A program made the position numbers and the translations under genes. From the NCBI GenBank assembly GCA_017871115.1, contig JAFCIZ010000001.1, forward strand, positions 2,275,501-2,339,500: DNA of 64,000 nucleotides, read 5' to 3'. Below, piece by piece: positions 12,643-24,979 of this stretch. The notes under the pieces were generated by a model, which saw only the letters and a list, made by a program, of their open reading frames with translations, ran no database searches and was not told where the DNA came from. Position 1 is the first letter of the stretch, and each line of letters opens with the position of its first letter. The stretch comes from Cunninghamella blakesleeana (Eukaryota; Mucoromycota; Mucoromycetes; Mucorales; Cunninghamellaceae).

Positions 12643-14583
12643 ATGGTTTATTTAAATCCTAATTCTTCAACTCATTCACATTGGTTACATAATGGACCAT
12701 ATCAACAGCCAACCAAAGTTCCTTTACCTAAAAAAGCAGATATAGTTATTATTGGAGGTAAAAACTGAAATAAATAGATTTAAACTATTTATTATTAAGA
12801 AATAGGAAAGGAAAATAAAAAATAAAAAGCTATTAATAATTTGCATATACTTTACCAACATACATACGTGTGCGGTAATCCATTCTTATTCAAATATATT
12901 TGTAGGTGGTATAACTGGGCTATCCACTGCCTATTGGTTAACAAAACTTTGCCCTGAAAAAAAGATTGTAGTAGTAGAAGCAAGATCATTAGCCTCGGGC
13001 GCTACAGGACGTAACGGTGGTTTAATAACCCCAGTTTCGTATCGTTCCTTTTTTTTTTTTCTTGATAAACAGTTTAAAAATATAAATATAATTGAAATTA
13101 ACCTTCTTTTCTTTTCTCCTTTAAAAATGCATTATTTTTAAAATAACGTAGGGTTTAAATGACAATTTTGAAACAATGGTAAATAAATATGGCGAAAAAG
13201 CAGCAGAAAGATTAGTGAATTTTGATTATCTTAATGTAGATATGTTGGCCGACTTTTTAGAAAAACATGCTGATAAAGATGGTGGTTCTTTCGACCCTCA
13301 AATTACTTGGTTAAAAAATGGAACGGTAAGTATATAAAATAAAATAGGATCTTTTGTTTTTAAAATAAAAGTTATATATCAATATAAAATAATTGTAATT
13401 GCAATGATGGTGATGAAGATGATGAAGATAATGATAGTGATGATGGTTTATTTATTTATTTCATATATATATATGAAACTTTTTTTTTTTCTTTTTCTAT
13501 CTTTTATAAATTTAGATATGCGCTTGGACATCTGAACAAGAAGCATATGATTCTAGAAAAAGTGCCCAAGTATTACAAAGTTTAAGACCTCATGATGATG
13601 ATATTAAAATTCTTGATCCTGAACAAGTTCAAGCATTAACTGGTGAAAAAAGTTTTAAATATGGTGCTTTGCAAATAAAAACGACAGGTATTTGAAAACA
13701 TTTATTATCTTTTTAGCAATTCTATTAATGAATAGTATATATATATATATATGTAAAGTAAATAAATCAGCGATTGATCTTTTTTTTATCATTTTCATTA
13801 TTTTTTTGTAATGTTATAGCTATCGTTTGGGCAGCTAGAATTGTATTTTGTCTCGCAAGAGCAGTTGAAAACCAAGTCCATTTAGCTACCTTTACCAAAG
13901 TGGAAAAAGTAAAGAAAACAGGCTCCTCTCAATATACAATTATCACCAACCGTGGGAATATAGAAACTAATCAAGTAGCTTATTGCACCAACGCATGGAC
14001 CAGACATCTGTTATCTTCCTTTGCAGCACATACAGCACCAATTCGTAATCAAGTCATAAGTGTCCCAGTTCCTCAACACCAAGATGAAAAGAAAAAAAAT
14101 ATTCACCAAATGGATTATGCATTAAGTTGTAATCAAGGGTTTCAATATTTATCTTATCGACCTTATGATCAACGAATCATTTTTGGTGGTATGCGTAATA
14201 CAACTATGGGATGGCAAATGTATGAAGATGATGACTCGACTTTAAATCGAACCGTTTCTTGTCAATTAAGACATCGACTACAAGATCTTGATATGCCTTT
14301 TATACCTGAAAGGGAATGGTGCGGAACCATGGGATTTTCTTTACGTGATGGGTTACCATTTGTTGGTGATTTATCTTATTTAATGGGGAAATCAGGGGAA
14401 GGGCAATTCATTGCTGCATATTTTTCTGGTCATGGCTTACCTCGCACTTTCCTTTGTGGTCGTGCCTTGGCTCAATTATTATCAAATCAGCCATTAGATC
14501 CTTATTTCCCGGAAGAATTTTTACTTCAACATCCTAGTAGAAATTATTTACTCAATACAACAACAACAGATTCTAAACTATAA
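12643..14583 (+). CDS. FAD-dependent oxidoreductase (DAO family)
   Basis: Five exons: 12643-12757, 12906-13033, 13152-13325, 13516-13687, 13820-14583; 450 residues. The N-terminal Rossmann fold is clear: ADIVIIGGGITGLSTAYWL, then VVVEARSLASGATGRNGG, a form common in DAO/GlpO-like flavoenzymes (PF01266). Downstream pieces fit the family: GALQIKTTAIVWAARIVFCL, a strand ending YCTNAW, FQYLSYRPYDQRIIFGG and the C-terminal FAD contact GLPFVGD...FSGHGLPRTFLCG. Such enzymes oxidise an amine or amino acid, giving an imine and H2O2; the substrate cannot be read from sequence. Exon 2 most likely ends before GTTTCG at 13034; the alternative GTATCG donor five bases on breaks the frame. No signal peptide and no clear peroxisomal C-terminus (ends DSKL, which is only loosely SKL-like). 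Confidence 0.9.
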
Positions 14584-15689
14584 TGTATTTATTTAAATCA
14601 TCATCATCATCGCTATAAAGTGTACAAGTATAATTTATTGAATAGCTTTTAAAATAAAAAATAAAAAAATAAATGACTTTTTTTAAAAATAGATAAAAAT
14701 ATGATAGATCATGGGATCATATGATTTTTGCTTCCATTAAAAAAAAGTATCAATGAAGTTTACTTTTCGACCCTGTACGTTTATACTCCTCATTATCCCC
14801 TTTCTAGTTATTTTTTATATAAATCTATTTATTTATTTTAATTCAATTAATCAAATATTGTTAAAAAAAAAAGGATCCACCATCCTTATTTATTACTCTT
14901 ATGTACAGATATATCTTTTTATATCCTTATTGTTATAATAAATATTTTGATACATATTGATATATATTCGTATTAAAATGATTTTATTGATGTATTATTG
15001 ACATAACATTTTTTAATCTCAGTTTTAATAAACACTATTTATTTATCTTTGCATAATATACATATAAAAATATAGGGGACATCTTTTTCCATGACCTACC
15101 TTTTTTAAATTGAGTAATAATGATGATGATGGTAATGATGATGATGTCAGTTTACTAGTGATAAATTACTTAAAAGGAAAGTTACTGATGAAAATTCCGA
15201 TGCCACTAAAAAAAGTTTATTCTTTACATTTACGTTTAGATAATTATTAAATTATAAACTAATATTTCAATTATATCTTTTGGATATATAAACGACTGCA
15301 TCATTATTATTATTAGTATTAATATTATGTACGTATAGTTGAAAAGAAAAAAAGACGAATATAGTTTATACTTGTATAAATATAAAAAAACTTAAATATT
15401 TTAATGTGTTTACCTTTTTTGGGAATGCGGGTTTTCTGAAAATTTCTATAAAATGAAATTTTTTCTTTTTTTTGCTCTCTCTTTCTTTTCTCTCTTTTAA
15501 CCTTTTTTTTTTTTTTTCTCAAATATTATAAATTCGTTTATATTATTAATATATTACATTTATTATACTATTTTTCTTTATACTTATATTTTTAAATAAA
15601 AAGACACAATATATATATATATATACTATATACTTTAATTTAATTTATACATCTTGACTATTCAATTTTCTCTTATATAAATATAAAAA
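14584..15689. other. Intergenic region before amino acid transporter
   Basis: About 1.1 kb of AT-rich DNA holding the FAD gene's 3' end and the transporter's promoter. It contains short ATC/ATG triplet repeats (around 14597 and 15120), a CT-rich block at 15460-15515 and a TA run near 15611. No gene or RNA recognised. Confidence 0.45.
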
Positions 15690-18600
15690 ATGAGTTCACC
15701 GTTGCCTGTGAATGCCAAACAAAACTGGAGTAATAATAATAGTGATGATAACAACAATACTAATGAAGGAAATACAAGTCAATCAGTAGGTGATATATTA
15801 GAAGATGTAGCTTCCTCATACCATGATAGAAGCATCACAACCGCAAGACTAGGATCGTCGCCAGCACCGCCTCATATGAGATATAATGAAGATCTTTTGA
15901 ACGATGATACGTTATCCCATCGCTCTTATGGAAGTACTACAACTGATTTAGAACAAGTTCTAACCAATCATAGTGGTACTTTATTATTTAGACCTCTATC
16001 GACCCCAAGTTATAATTATGAAGATAATACCGTGTCTGCCGACTTGCCGGATGAAAAAATCGCCAAAGTAGTGAAACGTCATTTAGCTGGAGCTTCTTCT
16101 CCTGGTGGTGGATCTGTTTCTTCCCCTGGAAGTGCATCACCTAGAAGAAGTGTCTATGATGGTGGTTTATCTCGTGTCACCACTAATAATTCATATCAAG
16201 CTGGTTCTACTCAAAATATGGAACAAGATGATTTCTTGGATGACTTACCTTCTTCTTCTTCTTTATTAAATAATGCTCACCAGCTACCTGGAGGTGCTAT
16301 TACACATGATATTTATAAATGGACAGAAGATGTAGAAGCTTTAAAACATAAAAGACAACGATCTCAGTCTGTTTATTTACCAAGACAAGAACCTACAGAG
16401 CCTACATTGGCTCATTTAAAAGACCCTGGAGGCTTTCGTCGTCATTTTGTGGTCCATAAAGCAAATCAAGAAGGAAAGAAACCCCCTCATTGGATGACTC
16501 GTACATTTGTAGATTTTTTGGCTCTTTATGGTCATTTTGGCGGGGAAGATTTAAGTGAAGATGAAGATGATGAGGACGAAATGGATGATGAAGAGTTATT
16601 TATTGAAGAAGGTATATCAGAAGATGTATTAAGAAGAAGAAAAGCAGGAAGACATGGACGTCGTCAAGGCGATGAAGGGGGAGATGAAGGTCAGGATGAG
16701 TTATCCCCTTTAATACGTAAAGCTCAAGCAAATGCTGTTCAAGGTACAGCGACACCTGCAAAAGCTGTCTTTTTATTATTAAAATCTTTCGTTGGTACTG
16801 GTATGTTTTTCTAAAATAAAAAAATAAATAAAAAAAAACAAGGGGTGGGAAAAATAAGTTATAGTTTTGTATAAAAAAATGCATCAATATATGTAGAAAT
16901 GGAAGAACAAGGGGATGGTTTTTTAAAAATGATAATAATGAGAGCAAAAAAAAAAGGAATTGTTTTATTTTACAGAAAAAAATTAAAGTTTATAGTGTGA
17001 CAATATGATTAAAATGATATCATACTTTTTTTATTTTTATATATATTATATGTTTATAGGTGTGATGTTTTTGCCAAAAGCGTAAGTTTAGATGTTAATT
17101 TATATAAAACCTTATTTGGTATTCTTTTTTATATCATTTTTTAATTCATATATACTTGCTATTATTCTTATCTATTTCTTTATTCTTTTATATATATAGC
17201 TTTTATAACGGTGGACTATTCTTCTCTACAGCCTTGTTGACAATGATTGCTTGTATATCACTTTATGCATTCTTATTATTAGTAGAAACTAGAAATAAAG
17301 TACCTTTATCCTTTGGTGATATTGGTGGTGTATTATATGGAAAAGGAATTCGTGCAGCAGTGTTAACAGCCATTACATTCTCACAGGTAATTATAATAGA
17401 TGATTAGAAATAAATATAGGGAAAATTATAGAGATAAATAAAGAGGATGATTTGAAATTAATTTGTTTTCTTTTATCTTCCATTTTCTTTATTAATTATT
17501 ATTATTATTATTATTTTATACAGATTGGATTTGTATGTGCTTATATGGTGTTTGTAGCTCAAAATGTTCAAGCATTGATTGAAACATTAACCAATTGTCA
17601 AGTTCGTACTCCTTTATCTTATTTAATTTTGGCACAAATAGCTATTTTTGTTCCTCTAGCAATGATTCGTCGTATTCAAAAATTATCTTCCTTTGCATTG
17701 ATTGCGGATCTTTTCATTCTTCTTGGGTTAGTTTATCTTTATTATTATGATTTCCTCACTTTGGCAACACAAGGAATAGGAAATGTGGAATGGGTCATTA
17801 ATGAAAAAAACTTTGGTCTTTTAATTGGTACAGCCGTATTCACTTATGAAGGTGTTGGTTTAGGTAAAGTAAAAATAATAAGAATAGAGAAAAAAACTGA
17901 TTTTAAAGAGTAGTAAAAAAAAAAAATGTTTACCAATGAAAAAAAAAAAAAAGATATAACAATGATGAAAAAAAAAAAAGGGTGGCTATGAAGTGAAAAG
18001 AAGAGTTGTGAAAATAGGTATATAATACTGTTGAAAAAAAAAAAAAAAAAACGGTGATTATGAAAAGAAAGAGAATATAATTACCAAGAGAAAAGAAAGA
18101 ACAACTATGAAAAAAAAAAAAGCTGATTATGAAGTAAAAAATATGTGAGCCATGTATTCATTAATTTGTAATATAAATAGTTATCCCTATTACTGAATCA
18201 ATGAAAGAACCTAAAAAATTCCCTAAAGTATTATCGTGGACAATGTTTGGCATCACCTTGATCTTTATATCGGTCGGATTTTTCTCTTATTTAGCATTTG
18301 GTGATACAGTACAAACCGTTATTTTATTGAATTTACCAGGTACAGCTGCTGTCAATACTGTTCAAGGATTGTACGCACTAGCCATCTGTTTATCTATTCC
18401 CTTACAATTATTCCCAGCCATTCGTATTTCAGAAAATGCTATCTTTTCAAAATCTGGTAAACATAATCCTATTGTTAAATGGCAAAAAAACATCTTCCGT
18501 TTTTTGGCTGTTTTATTATGTGCAGGTATTGCTATTGCAGGATCCGGCGATTTGGACAAGTTCGTTTCTTTAGTCGGTTCTCTTTGTTGTGTACCATTAT

Positions 18601-18785
18601 GTTTTATTTTCCCACCTCTATTCCATTTGAAAGCTATTGCTAATACTTGGCGACAAAAGTTAATTGATATTTCTATTTTCATCTTTGGTGTTTGTTCAAT
18701 GACTTATACAACTGGAATCACAATTGCCCTCTGGTCTGCTGGTGGTGAAGAAGTGCCTATTAGTAGATGTGTACCTGGTAATTAA
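15690..18785 (+). CDS. Vacuolar amino acid transporter, AVT3/AVT4-like (AAAP/SLC36 family)
   Basis: Five exons: 15690-16800, 17060-17081, 17200-17386, 17524-17863, 18181-18785; 754 residues. A hydrophilic N-terminal region of about 350 residues, with Ser/Asn-rich and acidic stretches (SEDEDDEDEMDDEE), precedes the Aa_trans core, which starts KAVFLLLKSFVGTG-VMFLPKAFYNGG. Further signatures are FGDIGGVLYG, the GTAVFTYEGVGL helix and IPITESMKEPKKFP, all typical of the AVT3/4 and SLC36 group. That group moves amino acids across the vacuolar or lysosomal membrane, usually outward into the cytosol. The long acidic N-terminus also fits fungal AVT3/4. Exon 2 has 22 nt and encodes VMFLPK. Intron 4 (17864-18180) is unusually long and purine-rich. 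Confidence 0.93.
17864..18180 (+). repeat. Purine-rich repetitive intron
   Basis: Intron of 317 nt in the transporter gene with five A-runs of 11 or more, each followed by a variant of GG/CGGTGATTATGAA or GCTATGAAGTGAAAAG. These look like diverged copies of a unit of about 45-60 nt. The donor GTAAAG and acceptor AATAG are ordinary, so splicing appears intact. Confidence 0.6.
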
Positions 18786-19090
18786 TTAAAGTTAATTGAA
18801 GATTAAGTGTCACACCTCCATATTATTTATTTATTTTAAAAGAACATATATATATTATACTATTATTATTATATTATAATTATCATTATTATTATTTTGC
18901 TATATTAATTGATATTTTTTATTAAGTGTTAAAATTATTATTATTATTATTATTAAAATATTTAAAGATTAGATGAAAAAAAAAAAAAATAGTGTATATA
19001 TTACTAAAATCATAAATATATATAGATATGTATATATATATAGGAAATATATAATTGGGGGGAAATATATTTAAAGATTATCTAAGTTAT
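18786..19090. other. Convergent intergenic region (transporter / chitin deacetylase)
   Basis: About 0.3 kb between two 3' ends; AT-rich with ATT/TTA triplet repeats and TA runs. No gene seen. Confidence 0.45.
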
Positions 19091-19556
19091 TCAACTCAAA
19101 AAAAGGGGAAGCAATACCATGGAGAAAAGAGCAATTAAAGAAACAGATAAAGTGGATGAAGAGGAAGTGTGGTGGTTGGAACCTTTAGTGTTGGAGGATT
19201 TACCAGAAGTAGGTGGGTTTGGTTTGGGTTCATTATTATTTTTATTACCATTGTCTTCTTTTTTATTGTCTTTATCTTTGTTATCACTGTTAGTAGTTGT
19301 AGCAGTCATCTTAATAGAAGTATCATTCTTTTTGGAAGAAGAGAATAGTTCATTATCATCATCATGTGGTCTTGGATCTTCTAAACATTCAGCAGCTGTC
19401 AAAATATTATAGTTTTTACTCTTAAGCTTTTTGATAAATTCAGACACTTCAGCAATAGATTCTTTATAAAGGTCTATTTATGTGAATATAAATGAAAAGA
19501 GAGAAAAAAATTTAGGAAAAACAGTTAATATTTTTATAGCTATTTATATACATGTA

Positions 19557-19587
<31 letters not shown>

Positions 19588-20664
19588 ATCTTAACCATTA
19601 TCTCCTTTTTTTATGATTCTAATAAAATCATCTAATTTTTTATTATTACCATGCTGAAGACTAATAAAGCCAGGATCTTTGTGAGGATTCAAACCAGTAT
19701 CGTTACCATTTAAAGCCTTATCGAAGGTATGACGAATAATTTGACCAGCATCAGGTTTCATATAAACATCGTAATCGCGAGGATCCACATTCCACATCAA
19801 AACCTTGTAATCCATAGCCTTTAATAAAGCCTTTACCCGAGCATCAGCTTCACCAAAGGGAGGGCGCATATATGTAGGACGAATACCAATAGCATCATAA
19901 ATAACTTCTTCTGTAGCTCTCATTTCGTAAATAATTTCTTCATTGGTCAAACTCATTAAATGTGGATGAGAATAAGTATGAGAAGCAATTTGATGGCCTT
20001 CCTTATAAGCACGTTTCAAAAATTCAGTATATTTCTTAGCATGGTGGCCCATAACGCAAAATGTGGCCTTTACATTTTCTTCCTTTAAAATATCTAATAG
20101 TTGTTCCGTATATTGACTTGGTCCATCATCGAATGTTAAAGCCCATTGGTCTTTCTTTTTACATCCATAAATGTCTTCCTTTGTTGCTTTATTACCACAA
20201 GATTCAAAACAACGATCGTTATCAGTTCCATCACATTTAGCATTAGCACAGATGCCACTACCTACTTTACGAATAGGAAGATCAGGAACTTTTTCCAATT
20301 CAACAGATTCTAACCAAGCTTCATTTTGTGGGGTTTCAATAACACCATCATTAGGTAAAACAGAGATATCATCATTATTTGTAGGTGATGCAGTAGGTGG
20401 AGCAGAGTGAGTAGGTGTTTCATGATCTTTTTTATCATCATCGTGATCGTCGTAATCGTCATGTTCATCATCATAGTCATCATGATCGTCATCATCGTAA
20501 TCATCTTGATCATCATCATCATCATAGTCATCATCATCATCATGATCGTCTTCATCATCATCATCGTGGCCACGTTTTTGGTATTTCTTTGCTTGGACCA
20601 TTTGCATCATAATTGTCAATAAGACCAACACCAATAAAAGAACGGCAAATTTAGATTTACGCAT
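19091..20664 (-). CDS. Chitin deacetylase (polysaccharide deacetylase, CE4), GPI-type, Asp/His-rich N-terminus
   Basis: Converts cell-wall chitin to chitosan by zinc-dependent N-deacetylation. Two exons: 20664-19596 and 19473-19091; 483 residues. A signal peptide (FAVLLLVLVLLTIMMQMVQA) is followed at about residues 33-82 by a strongly acidic Asp/His/Tyr tract. The CE4 domain has motif 1 TFDDGPS (about 177-183, base and metal Asp), motif 2 SHTYSHPHL (metal His pair), motif 3 RPPFGEAD, motif 4 MWNVDPRDYDV and motif 5 FISLQHG. The second exon adds a Ser/Asn/Lys-rich stalk and a hydrophobic C-terminus (LSVSLIALFSMVLLPLFLS), as expected for GPI attachment at the plasma membrane or wall. Joining the exons gives KKGDND-LYKESIAEVSEF, normal for the family. 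All catalytic residues appear intact. Confidence 0.95.
19557..19584. repeat. AT microsatellite in chitin deacetylase intron
   Basis: Pure AT dinucleotide run inside the single intron, starting about a dozen bases inside the donor. Confidence 0.9.
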
Positions 20665-20963
20665 TTTGAAATATTAATTGTTTTTTAAAATTAAAAAAAA
20701 GAAAATATATTTATGTAAAATAGTAATATGATAGTTATTATATTATAATAAGTAATAGTAAAAAAATTAAGTAAAGAAAAAATAAAAAAGTAAAAAAGAA
20801 AAAAAGTTTAATTTTATACTAAAAAATATTATGCTATCGGCGTTTTAAAAAATGACAGTAGTTGGAAAAAATAAACTTTATTTTTTCAAACTAACAAATA
20901 AATTTATAAAATTCAATAAATAGTAGTAAATAGTCTTTTTATATGATCAAATAAATATATATA

Positions 20964-21009
<46 letters not shown>

Positions 21010-21324
21010 TTAATATTAAAATAGTAATAATATTAGTGATATATATAAAAATATATATTTTAGAATTTAAGAGGATTGTGTTAGTATTAAAATAAAAAAA
21101 AAAGGATTAATTTTATCAGTAATAAGGTGGTAATAGTAGAGTAGTAGTAGTAGTAGTAGTAGTAAATAAATAAATAAAATATGTATAAAATAAAAAGTAT
21201 TCACAAACAAATGAAAATAAAATAAGAGAGAAAAAAAGTATATTACGTAGGTGAATAATAGATATCAATAAAGTAATAGAATGTTATTGAGTGTATGTAT
21301 ATGTATATATAAAGAAAACAAATA

Positions 21325-21364
<40 letters not shown>

Positions 21365-21366
21365 AA
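20665..21366. other. Intergenic region, chitin deacetylase promoter side
   Basis: About 0.7 kb between two minus-strand genes: the promoter of the chitin deacetylase and the 3' region of the ceramide synthase. It contains a long ATA triplet run (about 20964-21009), a TAG triplet run near 21133-21166 and a TA run near 21330-21358. No gene seen. Confidence 0.45.
20964..21009. repeat. ATA/TAA triplet microsatellite
   Basis: About 15 units of a pure AAT-class triplet in intergenic DNA. Confidence 0.9.
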
Positions 21367-22857
21367 TTAATTTGCTTTAGTTGATCGACGTACAGGCTGA
21401 TTACTATGTTGTTTCATTCCACTACTAACCAATTCAAAATAAAATAAATAAATAAATAAAATATAAATTATGCCGCTGTACCTTTTTTTTATTATTATGA
21501 TTAATACCCGGTTTCATTTTATTTTTTTACTTTACCTTTTTTTAGTAATGGTTTCCACTTCAATTTCAACATCATCTTCATCATCCGATCTTACATCCTT
21601 GACTTCATCCGAAAATACAATTTTATAAAGCACTTTAAAGATCATAGCAGTCCAAAAGAGAATCAAAGCATATAACCCAAGCATTAAACCGGGAATTATA
21701 TATACTACAAAATAAGGGAACCAATGGCCATTTAAAGGATCCAATTTAAAATCAACATAGAGAATAGGTTCGGTCCATGAAGAGATAATAATACCACCAT
21801 ATAAATAAACTCGGGTATACATCCATGAGATCAACATAGCAACAAAAGTAACATTACAAATTATACCAGGGCAAGCATAATTCAAGGCTTTAGCAAGTGC
21901 TAACACAGCATCAGGCAAATCCATACAAACAAAGACTGCATTTCCAACTTTGGTGAAATTACAACAATAACTGAAAAAGATCAATAATAAAGTGTTGATA
22001 TGATGCATTACTAATTCTTGATAGTCCTTTCGAGGTGCTTCAATTTTAAGAACAAAGATCTGCTGTAACCAATAAGCAAACTGAACAAGATAATAATACT
22101 TGAAGGCTTTGGTGTAATCTGTAACAGGGTAATTCATCCAGAAATAACGAGTATCAAACCACCACTCTGTTCCATACATTACTGCCTATTTTAGAAATTA
22201 AAATATAGAAAGAAAAAAAAAGAATGATATTTAATTAATTCCCCTTTCATAATATAATAATTGTTACTAATTTTTTTATACGATCATTAATAATAATAGT
22301 ATTAATCCCCTTGATTTTTTTTCTACTACTACTAATTTATATACTATTATCAATCTATTATTATCATTATCATCATTATTATTTTATCCTCTAGCCCTCT
22401 ACAATATATATAAATATACATGTATATATCACTTACAATACCGGCACTAAAACTACAAGTATAATAAATAAAAGACCAAACTTGTTCACAGAAACGATCA
22501 TATTTTTTGACAGGAACGTTGGAAAACTTGGCCAAAGGTAATAAAGCATATTTCATGACACCAGCACGAGCAAAAGTAAAGACACAGATATAAAAGAATA
22601 AGAAAGGAATGTCCCAAATACTTTTTTCATATCGTCCATCAGGACGTTCATTACTAACAAAAATAAAGTGCTCAAATATAGGTAGTTGTAAAAAATAACC
22701 AGCTAAAAAGAATAATATCACTCTTAAAGGAACATCTATAATTCATTATAAAAATAATGTTATAATAAAAGTATAAATATATATATATAGAAGAGAGAGA
22801 GAAAGAAAGAGAAAGGTTGCAATATGAATATTCTATTCTATTGTATGTATGTATGTA

Positions 22858-22888
<31 letters not shown>

Positions 22889-23007
22889 ATACAGTTTGAA
22901 CTTATTTAATTTTTATTTGCCTTACCTATTTGATGATTGGCTAAATAATTAGTCCATTCTTTTAAGGTATATGGTTTATTTTGTTTTTTAAGTGTTTGTT
23001 TTTTCAT
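21367..23007 (-). CDS. LAG1: Ceramide synthase (LAG1/LAC1, TLC domain)
   Basis: Acyl-CoA-dependent N-acylation of sphingoid bases to (dihydro)ceramide in the ER membrane. Four exons: 23007-22926, 22735-22437, 22185-21536, 21424-21367; 362 residues. The TLC/Lag1p motif is complete: KDYQELVMHHINTLLLIFFS with the His-His pair, then SYCCNFTKVGNAVFVCMD and DLPDAVLALAKALNY. Other family marks are DGRYEKSIWDIPFLFFY, the GTEWWFDTRYFWMNYP loop and a C-terminal acidic tail (SDDEDDVEIEVE). The acidic tail resembles the phosphorylation region of yeast Lag1/Lac1. The last exon is 58 nt and gives the ending RRSTKAN. Several hydrophobic spans match a multi-pass ER protein. Confidence 0.95.
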
Positions 23008-23760
23008 GATATACTGATGAAAATATTAATATTTTTTATTATGATGATTATTTACAATTGAACAAACAAAAACAAATAAATAAATAGTGAGAGAGAGTGA
23101 AAAAAGAAGAAAAAAAAACGGAGTTGAAGACAGATATTGAATTTTTTTTTTTCGACCAACTGATCAAATTCTGGGTTTTAATTTTTTGTTGCCCCTCGGT
23201 GATTATTTTTTTTAAAATTTAATGAATCCCATTTTACTTCCTTTTTATTAAAATATTATTAATAAAATAATAAAATAATAAAATAGCAAAATCCGTCATA
23301 TTATATAAATAATAACCCTAATAATATCACAATGATATATAAAAAAATGAAAAAGATATAAAAAAGTATCAATATAAAAAGTAAAATAATAAAAAAGGAT
23401 GATGACCATTTGTTTGTTTTGATTGGTAACATCTTTTAAAGCTGAGATATATCTCTTATACATATGAAAATTATTTACTGCTTTTTTAATAGTTAGATTT
23501 TTCTGATTTTTTTTATATTTCAGCATATTTTAATCATTTCCTTCAATTTGTTTATTTATGTATAAGGATAAAATGATTTTCCATATTAAATGAAAAAAAC
23601 CCTTTTAAAGTTTCGACATGATTTTTATTTATTGATTGATATTATTTACCAAAATAGTTTATAGATATTTATTTTAATCATTTTCATTATGATTATTATG
23701 ATTGCTAATTGATGATTATTATTTTTTTTAAAAAAGGATACCTTTTCGTAAAAGAATGAT
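23008..23760. other. Intergenic region between ceramide synthase and phosphoesterase
   Basis: About 0.75 kb of AT-rich DNA, promoter side of the ceramide synthase and 3' side of the phosphoesterase (both minus strand). No convincing gene; the longest open stretch (23296-23526, minus) has lysine/isoleucine/tyrosine-rich random composition. Confidence 0.4.
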
Positions 23761-24939
23761 TCAATTTTTATCATATTCCCAAGCAGGATCAGGCAATTTC
23801 ATAGGACAATCATCACGGGGAGTAGATAAATTAGCAAATTGATGAAAGGTATTGGCTTGTTGGTCTCGTCTTGTTAAATAAGGAGTACCAAATAAAGAAT
23901 GTATTGTACTAGATACCGATGCATGTTCCAATATATGTTCTTTTGGTAAAACAAACCCTTTAGGAATCAATGGTGAGATTAAAACTGCAGGCACTCGAAT
24001 GCCTAATCTTGTAAAATTAAAGGTTGGGTCTGATTTTCCATCTGGGTTGACGACATTGGTTGGTGGTGGATAATGATCATAAAAGCCTCCATGTTCATCC
24101 CTAAATTAAAAAATTAAAAAAAAAATATGTGATGTTATAAATGTATATAATAAAATATGAAATATAAAATAAAATATAAAAGCATGTATTCATTTACCAA
24201 GTTAATAAAAATAAACTACTTTCCCATTGTGGACTCGATCGTATGGCTTCGTATATCTGTTTATAAAATAATTCCCCACGACGGATATCATAAAAAGCAT
24301 TTGCATGAGGATGTTGGTCATTACGAAGACGTTGGTCTGTACCAAACATTGAAGGCTCTAAATAAACAAAAGAAGGTAAGATCCCATTTTTACAATCCAG
24401 ATAAAATGTTTCTATATCATGATGTTTTATATTTTTGAGCGATTTAGTTGTACGGAAATAACGAAAAAGATAAGTATAAGGTACAGGTGAGGCTGTATAT
24501 ATATTGTAAGATACTTTATATTTATCCATATTTTCAAATATTGTCTTTATATTGTATCCAAGCTTAGGTATATCATTGTTTACTATACCACCTGATGTTG
24601 CTGCCAATAAAAAATTACGATTTGGAAATGTGGACCCACTAATTTTTTTTTTTAAAAAAAAAGAAAGATATTAAGCACATATACATACATGTATATATAA
24701 GAATTGATATAAAATGTTACTTCTAAAATATATATTGGTACTTACGGGACCTAAGATATTATTATTATTATTATTATTATTAGCATATGAAAAAACATAT
24801 ATTTCAACTTGAGTATAATTATTTTTTCTACTTATTTTTTTTTTTTTTTGAGTGTACAGAAGAGAACCATCTCTATTATATATATCATTAAAAAAAAAAG
24901 AGAGAGAGAGTAATTAATTAAAAATAATTATAAATAACC

Positions 24940-24979
<40 letters not shown>

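Noticed and set aside
19119..19412. Leu/Ser-rich plus-strand frame at the chitin deacetylase 3' end
   Set aside because: Antisense of the Ser/Asn/Lys-rich stalk and GPI region, which is the real coding sequence.
20407..20622. Plus-strand His- and Ile-rich frames over the chitin deacetylase
   Set aside because: Antisense shadows of the GAT/GAC-rich tract; no starts or domains of their own.
24746..24812. Readthrough exon giving IYVFSYANNNN before the GSTFPNR exon
   Set aside because: It gives a stop (TAG) in the phase required by the next exon; the two micro-exons restore the known motif instead.
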